From Ponticoccus alexandrii (GTDB lineage Bacteria; Pseudomonadota; Alphaproteobacteria; Rhodobacterales; Rhodobacteraceae): 64,000 bases of DNA. The notes beneath the pieces were generated by a model. It had not been told where the DNA came from and did no database searches. It saw nothing but the letters and a program-made list of their open reading frames with translations. This document shows, piece by piece, positions 46,628 through 56,012 of the stretch. Made by a program: the position numbers and the translations under genes. The stretch covers positions 2,170,001-2,234,000 of the forward strand of contig NZ_CP047166.1 of assembly GCF_016806125.1 (NCBI RefSeq), in the 5' to 3' direction. Numbering within the stretch: the first letter of the stretch is position 1; each line of letters begins with the position of its first letter.

Positions 46628-47665
46628 ATGACCCAGATCACGCTCCGCCGCCCCGACGACTGGCACCTGCACCTGCGCGACGGCGCCATGTTGCGGGCTG
46701 TCGCCCCCGAAAGCGCCCGCCACTTCGGCCGCGCGATCATCATGCCGAACCTCGTGCCGCCGGTCGTCACCGGCGATCAGGCCGCTGCCTACCGCGACCG
46801 CATCCTTGCCGCGCTCCCGGAGGGCAGCGCCTTCAAACCGCTGATGACGCTGTACCTGACAGAGACGACGGACCCCGACGACCTGGCCCGTGCCCATGGC
46901 GACGGGCTGATCACGGCGGTCAAGCTCTACCCCGCCGGCGCCACCACCAATTCCGCCTCGGGCGTGCGCGACTTCGACCGGGTGCGCCCGGTGCTGGAGC
47001 GCATGGCAGAGATCGGCTGCCCGCTCTGCGTGCACGGAGAAGTCGTGGACGCAGACATCGACATCTTCGACCGCGAGGCGGTCTTCATCGACCGCGTGCT
47101 CGACCCGATCCGCCGCGCTACACCCGGCCTGAAGGTGGTGATGGAGCATATCACCACCGCGCAGGGCGTCGATTACGCGCGCGCGGGCGGCGACAGGCTG
47201 GGCGCGACAATCACCACGCATCACCTCGTGATCAACCGCAACGCCATCCTCGTCGGCGGGATCAAGCCGCATTATTACTGCCTGCCCGTCGCCAAGCGCG
47301 AGGAACACCGCCTGGCGCTGCGCGCCGCCGCGACTTCGGGCGATCCCTCCTTCTTCCTCGGCACCGACTCGGCCCCGCATGTTGATCCGCTGAAGGAAAG
47401 CGCCTGCGGCTGCGCCGGTTGCTTCACCGCGACCAACACCCTGTCGATCCTCGCCGAGGTCTTCGAACAGGAGGGCGCGCTCGACCGGCTGGAGGCCTTC
47501 ACCTCCCTCAACGGCCCGCGCTTCTACGGCCTGCCCGCGGCCGAGGACCGCGTGACCCTGACGAAGGGCGCGCCCGTCGCCTACCCCGCGAAGATCGACA
47601 CGGCGGATGGTGCCGTGACCGTCTTCGACCCGATGATGCCGCTGCACTGGCACGTCACGCCCTGA
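46628..47665 (+). CDS. pyrC: Dihydroorotase
   Basis: Class II-type dihydroorotase (345 residues) of pyrimidine synthesis. The N-terminal [13 protein letters not shown] carries two metal-binding His. A carboxylated Lys is expected in [30 protein letters not shown] and [11 protein letters not shown] supply further ligands, and the catalytic Asp is in GTDSAPH. No obvious ribosome binding site precedes the ATG. It is followed by pyrE with a family B array in the gap. Confidence 0.95.
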   Translation: MTQITLRRPDDWHLHLRDGAMLRAVAPESARHFGRAIIMPNLVPPVVTGDQAAAYRDRILAALPEGSAFKPLMTLYLTETTDPDDLARAHGDGLITAVKLYPAGATTNSASGVRDFDRVRPVLERMAEIGCPLCVHGEVVDADIDIFDREAVFIDRVLDPIRRATPGLKVVMEHITTAQGVDYARAGGDRLGATITTHHLVINRNAILVGGIKPHYYCLPVAKREEHRLALRAAATSGDPSFFLGTDSAPHVDPLKESACGCAGCFTATNTLSILAEVFEQEGALDRLEAFTSLNGPRFYGLPAAEDRVTLTKGAPVAYPAKIDTADGAVTVFDPMMPLHWHVTP

Positions 47666-47675
47666 CGCGGGCGGC

Positions 47676-47740
47676 AAGGCGCCTTCCAAGGCGCTTTCAC
47701 CGCGCTTGCATGCGCGGTCCAAGGCCCTTCGAAGGGCCTT
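47676..47740. repeat. Family B palindrome array 3
   Basis: Three palindromic units at 22-23 bp spacing: AAGGCGCCTT-CC-AAGGCGCTTT (47676-47697, one mismatch), ACCGCGCTTGCATGCGCGGT (47699-47718, one mismatched pair) and AAGGCCCTTCGAAGGGCCTT (47721-47740). The last is identical to the second unit of array 1. They lie between pyrC and pyrE. Confidence 0.85.
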
Positions 47741-47803
47741 GCCCCCACCCGGCAGAACCGCCTATCCCCGACACCGACCCGCCACGCCCCGGAGACCGCG
47801 CTC

Positions 47804-48475
47804 ATGATCCCCTCGACCTACCCCTCGCCCGAAGAAATGGCCCGCCTGACCGCCCGCATGCTGTGGGAAATCGAGGCGGTGAACTTCATGGCGGATGAGC
47901 CGTTCAAGCTTGCCTCGGGGCAGCTCTCGCCGGTCTACATCGACTGCCGCAAGCTGATCTCCTTCCCGCGCATCCGCTCCACGCTAATGGACTTCCTGAC
48001 CGTCACGGTCATGCGCAACGCCGGTTTCGAGGCCTTCGACAATATCGCCGGCGGCGAGACGGCGGGCATTCCCTTCGCCGCGCTGGTGGCGGAACGCATG
48101 GCCCTGCCCATGACCTACGTGCGCAAGAAGCCCAAGGGCTACGGCCGCAACGCCCGCATCGAAGGCGCCATGACCGAAGGCCAGCGCGTGCTGCTGGTCG
48201 AGGATCTGACCACCGACGGAGGCTCGAAGCTGAGCTTCGTGGATGCCATCCGCGAGACCGGCGCCACCTGCGCCCATACGGCGGTGATCTTCTACTACGG
48301 CATCTTCCCCGAGACGATCAGGACGCTGGGCGACCACGGCGTCGCGCTGCACCACCTCTGCACATGGTGGGAGGTGCTGGCCGAGGCCCCCGAAAAACAC
48401 AGGGCCGTGCTCGGAGAAGTCGAATCGTTCCTGAAGGACCCGCAGGGATGGCGCGCTGCCCGCGCCGACACCTGA
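47804..48475 (+). CDS. pyrE: Orotate phosphoribosyltransferase
   Basis: PyrE (223 residues) joins orotate to PRPP to form OMP. The PRPP-binding loop is [18 protein letters not shown] (about 127-144), the catalytic Lys are in [17 protein letters not shown], and the N-terminal [18 protein letters not shown] contributes the substrate site. It is read with pyrC, separated by the family B array. Confidence 0.96.
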   Translation: MIPSTYPSPEEMARLTARMLWEIEAVNFMADEPFKLASGQLSPVYIDCRKLISFPRIRSTLMDFLTVTVMRNAGFEAFDNIAGGETAGIPFAALVAERMALPMTYVRKKPKGYGRNARIEGAMTEGQRVLLVEDLTTDGGSKLSFVDAIRETGATCAHTAVIFYYGIFPETIRTLGDHGVALHHLCTWWEVLAEAPEKHRAVLGEVESFLKDPQGWRAARADT

Positions 48476-48694
48476 CCACAGGTCACCCTTCCCCCGGCGA
48501 TCTCTTGCCTGTGACTGTCCGGTCACAGCCCTGCGCCGCCGGGGCCAGATGTTGACGCAGCACCCAGACAGGTGGCAAGATACGGTAGCCGCCCCGCGCC
48601 GGGGTTTATCCCCAGAAACATACATTTTGCCTCTGCGCGGGCGGCGTTGATAGGTCACCCGCCACGGGCAGCAGATGGGGGACAGGCAGGGCAG

Positions 48695-50182
48695 ATGAAC
48701 GAGATCGCGACAATCAATCCGACCGGCGTGCAGGTCGAGGCGGCCGAGACCATGCCGCATTCCATCGAGGCCGAACAGCAGCTTCTGGGCGCCATCCTGA
48801 CCGACAACGAGGTCTTCGACCGCGTCGCCTCGGTCATCGGTGCCAACCACTTCTACGACCCAGTCCACCGCCGCATCTACGAGATCGCAGCGGCGCGGAT
48901 TTCCAAGAATAACCTCGCCTCTCCGGTGACGCTCAAGGCCTTCATGGAGGAGGACGAGGGCCTGAAGGAACTGGGCGGCCCAGCCTACCTCGTGCGGCTT
49001 GCGGGCGCCGCCGTCTCGACCTTCGCGGTACGCGACTACGCGCAGATGATCTATGATCTCGCGGTGCGCCGCGACCTGATCCGGCTGGGCCGCGATATCT
49101 CTGACCGGGCGTCCAAGGTGGATGTGAAGTCCGAGCCGAAAGAACAGATCGTCGAGGCCGAACAGGCGCTGTACAAGCTGGCGGAACAGGGCCAGTCCGA
49201 GAGTGGTTTCCAGAGCTTTCTCAAGGCAGTAACAGAGGCCGTTAATGTCGCGAATGCGGCCTACCAGCGCGACGGCGGGCTGGCGGGTATCTCGACCGGG
49301 CTGACCGACATGGACAAGAAGCTGGGCGGCCTGCACCCCTCGGACCTTCTGATCCTCGCCGGGCGCCCCTCCATGGGCAAGACCTCGCTGGCGACCAACG
49401 TGGCCTTCAACATCGCCAAGGCCTACCGCAAGGGCGAACGCCCCGACGGCAGCTTCGGCGCGCTGGACGGCGGCGTGGTGGGCTTCTTCAGCCTCGAAAT
49501 GAGCGCCGAGCAGCTGGCGGGCCGGATCCTGGCCGAGGCCTCTGAGATATCCAGCCACAAGATCCGCCAGGGCGACATGACGGAACAGGAGTTCCGCCGC
49601 TTCGTCGAGGCCGCCAAGACGCTGGAATCCTGTCCGCTTTACATCGACGACACGCCCGCGCTGCCGATCAGCCAGGTCGCGGCGCGGGCCCGCCGCCTGA
49701 AGCGGACGCATGGGCTGGACCTGATCATCGTCGACTACCTGCAGCTTCTGCGCGGCACCGCCGACAACCGGGTGCAGGAGATCGCCGAGATCTCGATGGG
49801 TCTGAAGGCCATCGCCAAGGAACTGAACATCCCGGTCATCGCGCTGTCGCAGTTGAGCCGCGCGGTGGAAAGCCGCGAGGACAAACGCCCGCAGCTGTCG
49901 GACCTGCGGGAATCCGGCTCGATCGAGCAGGACGCCGACGTGGTCATGTTCGTGTTCCGCGAGGAATATTACGTCGAGCGCGAGAAGCCCGGCGATCACG
50001 AACTGGACAAGATGGCCGAGTGGCAGGACCGCATGTCGCGCCTGCACGGGAAGGCCGAGGTGATCATCGGCAAGCAGCGTCACGGTCCCATCGGCACCGT
50101 CGAGCTGTCCTTCGAGAGCCAGTTCACGCGCTTCGGCAACCTCGTGAAGCCATGGCAAGCCGAGGGTGGCGACAGCTTCTGA
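48695..50182 (+). CDS. dnaB: Replicative DNA helicase
   Basis: DnaB (495 residues), the hexameric replication fork helicase. The N-terminal helical domain begins PHSIEAEQQLLGAILTDNEV. The RecA-like motor carries Walker A GRPSMGKTS (about residue 222), Walker B DLIIVDYLQLL, and the DnaB-specific VIALSQLSRAVE and QDADVVMFVFREEYY motifs. The ATG at 48695 has only a weak GGCAGGGCAG upstream but matches family starts; the open frame goes back to 48572 through the likely promoter region. No intein is present. Confidence 0.95.
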   Translation: MNEIATINPTGVQVEAAETMPHSIEAEQQLLGAILTDNEVFDRVASVIGANHFYDPVHRRIYEIAAARISKNNLASPVTLKAFMEEDEGLKELGGPAYLVRLAGAAVSTFAVRDYAQMIYDLAVRRDLIRLGRDISDRASKVDVKSEPKEQIVEAEQALYKLAEQGQSESGFQSFLKAVTEAVNVANAAYQRDGGLAGISTGLTDMDKKLGGLHPSDLLILAGRPSMGKTSLATNVAFNIAKAYRKGERPDGSFGALDGGVVGFFSLEMSAEQLAGRILAEASEISSHKIRQGDMTEQEFRRFVEAAKTLESCPLYIDDTPALPISQVAARARRLKRTHGLDLIIVDYLQLLRGTADNRVQEIAEISMGLKAIAKELNIPVIALSQLSRAVESREDKRPQLSDLRESGSIEQDADVVMFVFREEYYVEREKPGDHELDKMAEWQDRMSRLHGKAEVIIGKQRHGPIGTVELSFESQFTRFGNLVKPWQAEGGDSF

Positions 50183-50216
50183 CCCGGTTTCGCCGCGCTT
50201 TGCGCGCCGACCGGGT

Positions 50217-50273
50217 GGGGGGCTCTGCCCCCGCGCGCTGCGCGCGCCCGAGGTATTTGGAAGACCAGAGAAA
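50217..50273 (-). repeat. Family A dispersed repeat, copy 8
   Basis: On the minus strand CTTTCTCTGGTCTTCC, AAATACCTCGGGC, GCGCGCAGCGCGC hairpin, then GGGGGCAGAGCCCCCC. It starts 34 nt after the dnaB stop, after a GCGCGC-rich hairpin. Confidence 0.8.
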
Positions 50274-50289
50274 GCGGACACGCGCGCCA

Positions 50290-50317
50290 GGCTTCTCTGG
50301 TCCTGGAAATACCTCTC
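50290..50317 (+). repeat. Family A repeat, copy 9 (truncated)
   Basis: GCTTCTCTGGTCCTGG, AAATACCTCTC only; the hairpin half is missing. It faces copy 8 head-to-head, as copies 5 and 6 do. Confidence 0.6.
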
Positions 50318-50369
50318 TTCGGAACAGGTCTTGCCGCCCGGCGCGCCGCTCAAAGGTCGCGGCGGTCCA

Positions 50370-51143
50370 TCATAGCCAGAGCGCGAGGCCGAGGTAGAAG
50401 CCGACTTCGCCCAGCTGCTGGGCGGCGCCAAGGCAGTCCCCCGTCCAGCCTCCGATCCGGCGGATAAAGAGGACACGGACGACCTGGGCGCAGAGCACCG
50501 CAGCCACGAAGCCGAAGGACGTCGTGAGAGGTCCGACCGCGAGGACCAGCGGCACCATCAAGACCAGCGTGCTGGCCAAGGCTATGCGGTAGCCGTCCGG
50601 CGTCACGTTGGGCATCAGCGCCCGCAGGCCGACGAGGTGGGCCGAGGTATTGCGCGCCATGACATGGACCACGCCCATGCGCGCCACCCCATGCGCGGCG
50701 ATCAGCGCCAGCCCCGCCTCGAGCGGCGGCATGGCCGCCAGCAGGGCCACGCGCAGTGCCAGCACCAGCCCCAGCGCCAGGCCGCCATAGGTTCCGAGGC
50801 GCGCGTCGTTCATGATGCGCAGGGTCTGGTTGCGGTCCCGGCCCGCGCCCAGCCCGTCCGCCGCATCCGCCAGCCCGTCCTCGTGGAAGGCCCCCGTCAC
50901 GACGATGGCCGCGGCCACGCCCAGCAGCACGGCGACGATGCCCGGCAGGACCGTCGACGCAAGCCACAGCACCGTCGCGGCAATGCCGCCCACAAGGGCG
51001 CCGACCGCGGGCTGGTATTTCACCGCCCGCACTTTGAGGTCGTCGCTTTCGGGCAGATCGGCGGGTACGGGCAGGCGCGTGAGATACCCCAGCGCCATGA
51101 GAAACAGCGTACCCTCCAGCCGCAAGGTCCTGTGCAGGTCCAT
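50370..51143 (-). CDS. cobS: Adenosylcobinamide-GDP ribazoletransferase
   Basis: CobS/CobV (257 residues), an inner-membrane enzyme that attaches the lower ligand in the last step of cobalamin synthesis. The motif [21 protein letters not shown] (about residues 80-100) with [12 protein letters not shown] is diagnostic, and several transmembrane segments follow. The ATG at 51143 follows GACGGAGAGACC. Other cobalamin genes such as cobU and cobT are not adjacent here. It is divergent from alr. Confidence 0.92.
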   Translation of the reverse strand: MDLHRTLRLEGTLFLMALGYLTRLPVPADLPESDDLKVRAVKYQPAVGALVGGIAATVLWLASTVLPGIVAVLLGVAAAIVVTGAFHEDGLADAADGLGAGRDRNQTLRIMNDARLGTYGGLALGLVLALRVALLAAMPPLEAGLALIAAHGVARMGVVHVMARNTSAHLVGLRALMPNVTPDGYRIALASTLVLMVPLVLAVGPLTTSFGFVAAVLCAQVVRVLFIRRIGGWTGDCLGAAQQLGEVGFYLGLALWL

Positions 51144-51252
51144 GGTCTCTCCGTCCCGTTGCGCACCGATCATAAGCGGCAGGGTCCCGTCCGCAAGCGG
51201 GCGCGCGCATTTCGCACTTGACCCGCGCGCCCATCCTGCCAAAGACGAGGCC

Positions 51253-52293
51253 ATGGCACAGGCAAGACTTTCCATCGATCTCTCGGCGCTTTGCGCGAAC
51301 TGGCGCATGTTGCGCGATGCCGCACCCTCGGCAGAGGCCGGGGCTGTGGTCAAGGCCAATGCCTACGGGCTGGGGCTGGACCGGGTCGCCCCCGCCCTGG
51401 CCGGTGCCGGGGCGCGCAAGTTCTTCGTCGCGGTCGCCGAAGAGGGCGCTCAGCTGCGCGAAATCCTCGGGCCGGGACCCGAGATCCACGTCTTTTCCGG
51501 GCACATGGCGGGCGATGCAGCGCTGATCCGCGGCGCCACCCTGATCCCGATGATCAACGGCATCGACCAGATGCTGCGTCACGTCGAGGGCCTGCCGGGT
51601 CACCCCTTCGGCATCCAGCTCGACAGCGGCATGAACCGGCTGGGGATGGAACCGGCCGAGTGGCAGGCGCTGCGCGACATCGCGCTGGCCCAGGGGCCGC
51701 GGCTGGTGATGTCCCACCTCGCCTGCGCGGATGAGCCGGACCACGAGATGAACGCCCGGCAACTGAACGCCTTCCGGGCGCTGACCGACGGCATCGAAGT
51801 GCCGCGCTCGCTGTCTGCCACCGGCGGAATCCTGCTGGGGCCCGACTATCATTTCGAGGTCACGCGGCCCGGCGTCGGCATGTACGGTGGCCTGCCGCTG
51901 GTCGGCGCGCAGCCCGTCGCGCATCTGTCGATCCCGGTGATCCAGACCCGCGAGGTCCTGCCGGGCGAGACCGTGGGCTACGGCAACACATGGACCGCAC
52001 AGGCGCCCACCCGCGTCGCCACCATCGCGGGCGGCTATGCCGATGGCATCCTGCGGGCGATCGGCCCCGAAGGCTGGCTCTGGGCCGGAGAGACCCGCTG
52101 CAAGATCCTTGGCCGCGTGTCGATGGACCTGATCGGCGTGGATGTCTCGGCGCTGGATGGCGATCCAGAGTGGCTGGAACTGCTCGGCCCCCACCAGGGC
52201 GTCGACACGCTTGCGGACTGGGCCGGAACCATCGGTTACGAGGTGCTGACCTCTCTGGGCGCGCGCTACGCCCGCGACTACATTCTCTCGTGA
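51253..52293 (+). CDS. alr: Alanine racemase
   Basis: PLP-dependent alanine racemase (346 residues) that makes D-alanine for the cell wall. The PLP Lys lies in [11 protein letters not shown] (about residue 34), and the second catalytic base Tyr in [10 protein letters not shown] (about residue 245). The start follows GACGAGG. The stop overlaps the GTG start of the mlaE-like gene, so the two are translationally coupled. Confidence 0.94.
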   Translation: MAQARLSIDLSALCANWRMLRDAAPSAEAGAVVKANAYGLGLDRVAPALAGAGARKFFVAVAEEGAQLREILGPGPEIHVFSGHMAGDAALIRGATLIPMINGIDQMLRHVEGLPGHPFGIQLDSGMNRLGMEPAEWQALRDIALAQGPRLVMSHLACADEPDHEMNARQLNAFRALTDGIEVPRSLSATGGILLGPDYHFEVTRPGVGMYGGLPLVGAQPVAHLSIPVIQTREVLPGETVGYGNTWTAQAPTRVATIAGGYADGILRAIGPEGWLWAGETRCKILGRVSMDLIGVDVSALDGDPEWLELLGPHQGVDTLADWAGTIGYEVLTSLGARYARDYILS

Positions 52294-53072
52294 GCCTCGC
52301 CGCGCCCTTCGGCGCCCTGGGCCGCGCGGTGCTGGGCATGCTCTCTGCCGTCGGCCGGGTGACGCTCTTTGCGCTTGCGGCCCTAACGCAGATCCTGCGC
52401 CCGCCCTTCTACGGGCGCGAGGTCGCCGCGGCGCTCTTGCAGGTCGGCTGGCTGTCGCTGCCGGTGGTGGGGCTAACGGCGGTCTTCACCGGCGGCGCGC
52501 TGGCGCTGCAGATCTATTCCGGCGGATCGCGTTTCAATGCAGAGGCGGTGGTGCCACAGATCGTCGCCATCGGCATGGTGCGCGAGCTTGGCCCGGTTCT
52601 GGTCGGGTTGATGATCGCGGCGCGGGTGACCTCTAGCATCGCCGCCGAGATCGCGACCATGAAGGTCACCGAACAGATAGACGCGCTTGTGACCCTCTCC
52701 ACCAATCCGATGGGCTACCTCGTGGCGCCCCGGGTTCTGGCGGCGCTGGTAACGGTGCCGCTGCTGGTCGGTATCGGAGACATCATCGGCATCTTCGGCG
52801 GCTACGCGGTGGCTACCGGCACGCTGGGCTTCAATGCGGCGGGCTACCTGACCAACACGGTGAATTTCCTCGAACCGCTGGACGTGATCTCCTCGCTGGT
52901 CAAGGGCTGCGTCTTCGGCGGCATCGCGGCGCTGATCGGCTGCTACTTCGGCATGAATTCGGGGCGCGGCGCGCAGGGCGTGGGCCGGGCCACCAAGGGC
53001 AGCGTCGAGGCCGCCGCCGTGCTGATCCTTGCCGCGAACTTTCTGCTCACCGGGATGTTCTTCTCGCTATGA
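52290..53072 (+). CDS. MlaE-type ABC permease
   Basis: Protein of 260 residues of the MlaE/Ttg2 family that moves phospholipids between the membranes. Five or so transmembrane segments, and the typical [18 protein letters not shown] and [15 protein letters not shown] motifs. It starts at GTG 52290 overlapping the alr stop (GTGA). It pairs with the ATPase downstream, but the gap of 100 nt holds a family B array. Confidence 0.87.
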   Translation: MSLAAPFGALGRAVLGMLSAVGRVTLFALAALTQILRPPFYGREVAAALLQVGWLSLPVVGLTAVFTGGALALQIYSGGSRFNAEAVVPQIVAIGMVRELGPVLVGLMIAARVTSSIAAEIATMKVTEQIDALVTLSTNPMGYLVAPRVLAALVTVPLLVGIGDIIGIFGGYAVATGTLGFNAAGYLTNTVNFLEPLDVISSLVKGCVFGGIAALIGCYFGMNSGRGAQGVGRATKGSVEAAAVLILAANFLLTGMFFSL

Positions 53073-53102
53073 GACCCTGCCGTGACATCCGCCCCGGGCG
53101 CC

Positions 53103-53146
53103 AAAGCGTCTTCGAAGACGCTTTGAAAGCACGTTCGAAAGCGCTT
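53103..53146. repeat. Family B palindrome array 4
   Basis: A perfect 22-bp palindrome centred on TTCGAA (53103-53124; arms AAAGCGTC and GACGCTTT) and a degenerate 20-bp one, AAGCACGTTCGAAAGCGCTT (53127-53146, 8 of 10 pairs), spaced 24 bp. Between the mlaE- and mlaF-like genes. Confidence 0.8.
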
Positions 53147-53172
53147 GCCCCCGCCCCGCAGGAGCGCGCCGC

Positions 53173-53919
53173 ATGATCGAACTCACCGGGCTGCACAAAC
53201 GCTTTGGCGACAATGCCGTCCTCACGGGCGTCGATCTGACGATCCCGCGCGGCAGTTCCATGGTGATCATCGGCGGCTCCGGCACCGGCAAGTCGGTGCT
53301 GCTGAAATGCATCCTCGGGCTGGTGGCGCCGGATGCGGGCACCATCCTGCTGGACGGGCAGGATGTGACCACGCAGGACCGCGACGCCTTCCTTGCCCGG
53401 TTCGGGATGCTGTTTCAGGGCGGCGCACTCTTCGATTCGCTGCCGGTCTGGCAGAACGTCGCCTTCCGCCTGTTGCGCGGACGGCTGGCGCGATCCCGCG
53501 ACGAGGCCCGCGCCATCGCCATTGAAAAGCTGCGCCGGGTGGGCCTGAAGCCGGAGGTGGCCGACCGCCTGCCCGCCGAACTTTCGGGCGGCATGCAGAA
53601 GCGCGTGGGTCTGGCCCGCGCCATTGCCGCCGAGCCCGAGATCATCTTCTTCGACGAACCCACCACCGGGCTCGACCCGATCATGGCCGGCGTGATCAAC
53701 GACCTGATCCGCGAGATCGTGACGGAAATGGGCGCCACGGCCATGACCATCACGCATGACATGTCGAGCGTGCGGGCCATTGCCGACGACGTGGCCATGC
53801 TGCACGGCGGGGTGATCCGCTGGACCGGCCCCGTCTCCCGGATGGACGACAGCGGCGATCCCTATGTCGACCAGTTCATCTCGGGCCGCGCGACCGGCCC
53901 GATCGAGACGGTGCGGTGA
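53173..53919 (+). CDS. MlaF-type ABC ATP-binding protein
   Basis: Protein of 248 residues. Walker A is GGSGTGKSVLLKCIL (about residues 35-49), the signature is LSGGMQKRVGLARA, Walker B is IIFFDEPTTGLDP, and the switch is MTITHDMSS. The LSGGM wording fits the MlaF branch. It should power the MlaE-type permease; an MCE substrate-binding protein (MlaD) would normally follow but is not present. The start has CAGGAG upstream. Confidence 0.88.
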   Translation: MIELTGLHKRFGDNAVLTGVDLTIPRGSSMVIIGGSGTGKSVLLKCILGLVAPDAGTILLDGQDVTTQDRDAFLARFGMLFQGGALFDSLPVWQNVAFRLLRGRLARSRDEARAIAIEKLRRVGLKPEVADRLPAELSGGMQKRVGLARAIAAEPEIIFFDEPTTGLDPIMAGVINDLIREIVTEMGATAMTITHDMSSVRAIADDVAMLHGGVIRWTGPVSRMDDSGDPYVDQFISGRATGPIETVR

Positions 53920-54020
53920 CCCGGCGCCGGCCCCCCCCCGCGGTGCACCGGCCGATGGGCGCGCAGGGGTGGTCCTGCACGGGCCCGCCCCGCCATCCCC
54001 CCTGCGACAGAGGCGCTGTC

Positions 54021-54407
54021 ATGACCCCGTTTTCCGGCGATCCCGACCTTCTGCTGACCTTCCTCGCGTTCAAACGCTTCGTTTTCCTCGAAGTGCTTTC
54101 CGTGCTGGCCCTGCTGCGGGTGATCCGCGGCCCCGGGCTGGCGCGCTGGCCGGCGCTGGTGGCGTTCGGCCTTTCGGTTGCGGGTGTCGCGACCACCTTC
54201 GCCCCGGCGCTGGGACTGACCGGCACGGCGGGCTACGCACAGGCCGCGCGGGCCATGGCAGAGGGCGGCGGCATGGCCGCGCTTCTGGTGCCTGCCGCGC
54301 TTTACGCGATCTCTGCCATCAGCCCGCGCGCAGGCTGGCGCTGGATGGACGTGGTCTTTGCCCTGCTGCTGGCGGTTCTGCTGGGGCTCTGGTGGTGGAC
54401 CTCCTGA
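54021..54407 (+). CDS. Small membrane protein of unknown function
   Basis: Protein of 128 residues with three or four hydrophobic segments (about 10-30, 42-62, 85-103, 108-127). I do not recognise the family; the position before a PqiA-like gene and after the Mla-type ATPase suggests an envelope role. The start at 54021 is the only ATG near the coding region. A run of nine Cs (53931-53939) lies in the 101-nt gap upstream. Confidence 0.55.
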   Translation: MTPFSGDPDLLLTFLAFKRFVFLEVLSVLALLRVIRGPGLARWPALVAFGLSVAGVATTFAPALGLTGTAGYAQAARAMAEGGGMAALLVPAALYAISAISPRAGWRWMDVVFALLLAVLLGLWWWTS

Positions 54408-54859
54408 GACGCGCCGCAGCACTGGCGCGTTGGGGCAACCTACTGCTTCTGCTGCTCTACCCGCTGTCCTGGACTGCGCCGCTTCTGAAAGCCGGGCTTC
54501 TGCCGCTGTTCGGGATGAGCGAAATCAGCGTGCTTTCGGGGCTTGCCGCGCTGTGGCAGAGCGACCGTTTCCTCGCGCTTGTCGTCGCGCTCTTTGCGCT
54601 TGTGGCGCCGATGGCCAAGACCGCCGGCCTTGCGCTTGTCAGCTTCGGCCTCGCCCCGCGCTGCTGGCTGTCCACGCTCACCGCGCTGGGACGGCTTGCC
54701 ATGGCCGATGTTTTCCTGGTGGCGCTTTACGTGACGCTGGCCAAGGGCCTTGGCGTGGGCCGGGTCGACACCGCCTGGGGCCTGTACCTGTTTACCGGAT
54801 GCATCCTTGCCTCGCTGCTGTTCGGCACCGTCGAAAAGACCCTGGCACAAGACCGGTAA
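54392..54859 (+). CDS. PqiA-like membrane protein
   Basis: Protein of 155 residues, the size of a single PqiA domain. It begins GTG GTG (either may be the start), overlapping the previous gene by 16 nt. Segments ARWGNLLLLLLYPLSWTAPL and LLPLFGMSEISVLSGLAALW, then SDRFLALVVALFALVAPMAK and GLALVSFGL, match the order of the paraquat-inducible protein A family, whose Pqi system spans the envelope with MCE partners. No PqiB is nearby. The stop codon lies inside the inverted repeat GTAAAC/GTTTAC (54856-54872). Confidence 0.75.
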   Translation: MVDLLRRAAALARWGNLLLLLLYPLSWTAPLLKAGLLPLFGMSEISVLSGLAALWQSDRFLALVVALFALVAPMAKTAGLALVSFGLAPRCWLSTLTALGRLAMADVFLVALYVTLAKGLGVGRVDTAWGLYLFTGCILASLLFGTVEKTLAQDR

Positions 54860-54872
54860 ACAGACCGTTTAC
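54856..54872. promoter_or_regulatory. Inverted repeat GTAAAC-N5-GTTTAC
   Basis: Perfect 6-bp inverted repeat with a 5-nt centre, overlapping the pqiA-like stop and lying upstream of the coiled-coil gene; a TTACGTAA palindrome overlaps its right arm. Operator or hairpin; binder unknown. Confidence 0.4.
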
Positions 54873-54967
54873 GTAACTCGGGAACAAAAGATCCCTGCGC
54901 CGCGTAGCATAGGCATAATCTTGCTCAAAGAGGTGCCGGGGTCAGCGGCATCCGACGGGGGAACGTC

Positions 54968-55792
54968 ATGACGACCATGGTCCGCACCGGTGCCGAATTC
55001 ATCCGCCTTGTCCTTCAACGCATAGCCTTCGCAGCCACGATCGCCGTCACGCTTGCCCTTCTGGGGATGACCGTGGCCGCTGCACTGGGCTATGCGCCCT
55101 GGCTCAACCTGCCGGTCGGTTACGGCGAGGCCTTTTACACCGATGCCGGTCGGGCGATCCAGATCGGGATGACCGTTCTGGCGGTGCTGCTGTGCTACCA
55201 CCTGCCGACCAATGCCCGCATCATGGCGCTGGAAAACTCGCACCGCTCTTTCCACATGGGCATGCGCGACGTGGCACGGGCCTATGCCCTGTCGCACCGC
55301 TGCGACCGCGAAGGGGTGTTTAGCCTGAAGGGCGAATTCGACTCGATCCGCGAGCGTATCGCCTTCCTGCGCGATCACCCTGACCTGTCCGAGCTGGAAC
55401 CCTCGGTGCTGGAGCTTGCGGCGCAGATGAGCCACGTCAGCCAGGAACTGGCCGAGACCTACTCGGACCGCAAGGTTGCCCGGGCGCAGGATTTCCTGAC
55501 CGCGCGCCAACAGGAGGTCGAGACCTTCAACGAGCGGCTGGAACAGGCCAAGGCGGCGGCCAACGAGATCCGCACCTGGGCGATGCAGGTGGACCTTGAG
55601 GAGTCGGTCGCCCGCGCTCAGCTGGACCGCATGCGCGCGTCGCTGGTGGATATCCTGCCGGAGCTGGACCACGCGCAGCCGGAGGCCCCCGCGCCGGAAC
55701 CGCAACCAGACGCCAGGATCGAGCCGATCCGGACCGCAGAGGTCCCGGCCTACGGCGACAGGGTGACGCCCCTGCCCCGCGCCGCAGAATAG
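54968..55792 (+). CDS. Membrane-anchored coiled-coil protein
   Basis: Protein of 274 residues. Two hydrophobic segments (about 17-41 and 66-83) are followed by a soluble C-terminal half with long charged helices likely to form a coiled coil (residues about 130-230, ELAAQMSHVSQELAETYSDR and EVETFNERLEQAKAAANE). It resembles a family conserved in Rhodobacterales and often loosely labelled DNA repair protein; sequence does not support a repair function. The start follows GGGGGAACG. Single gene, followed by a family A repeat. Confidence 0.7.
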   Translation: MTTMVRTGAEFIRLVLQRIAFAATIAVTLALLGMTVAAALGYAPWLNLPVGYGEAFYTDAGRAIQIGMTVLAVLLCYHLPTNARIMALENSHRSFHMGMRDVARAYALSHRCDREGVFSLKGEFDSIRERIAFLRDHPDLSELEPSVLELAAQMSHVSQELAETYSDRKVARAQDFLTARQQEVETFNERLEQAKAAANEIRTWAMQVDLEESVARAQLDRMRASLVDILPELDHAQPEAPAPEPQPDARIEPIRTAEVPAYGDRVTPLPRAAE

Positions 55793-55822
55793 CCGGGCGC
55801 GTATCGGTCGCGGCGTGTCTGT

Positions 55823-55880
55823 GGGGCTCTGCCCCGCTCGCTGCGCTCGCCCCCCGAGGTATTTTTCAGACCAAAGAAGA
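55823..55880 (-). repeat. Family A dispersed repeat, copy 10
   Basis: On the minus strand TCTTCTTTGGTCTG, AAAAATACCTCGGGGGG, GCGAGCGCAGCGAGC hairpin, then GGGGCAGAGCCCC. It starts 30 nt after the coiled-coil gene. Confidence 0.8.
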
Positions 55881-56012
55881 GGGAGGGACGGAGCTGGGTG
55901 CGTGGGCCGGGCTGCGCCGCTGGCGGGCGGCGTGACGCGGCTGTGCCGGTGGGCATTGGCGCCGGGGCGGTGATCGGGCATAAGCGGCGCGATTGCCGTT
56001 GAAGGAGGCCCG

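Noticed and set aside
48552-48581. Possible dnaB promoter TTGACG with 18 nt to CAAGAT
   Set aside because: The -10 element is poor and several alternatives fit equally; not strong enough to list.
54884-54910. Possible EcfG-type promoter (GGAAC with a downstream CGTA) before the coiled-coil gene
   Set aside because: The -10 part differs from CGTT, and Rhodobacterales generally lack the PhyR-EcfG system; match is likely chance.
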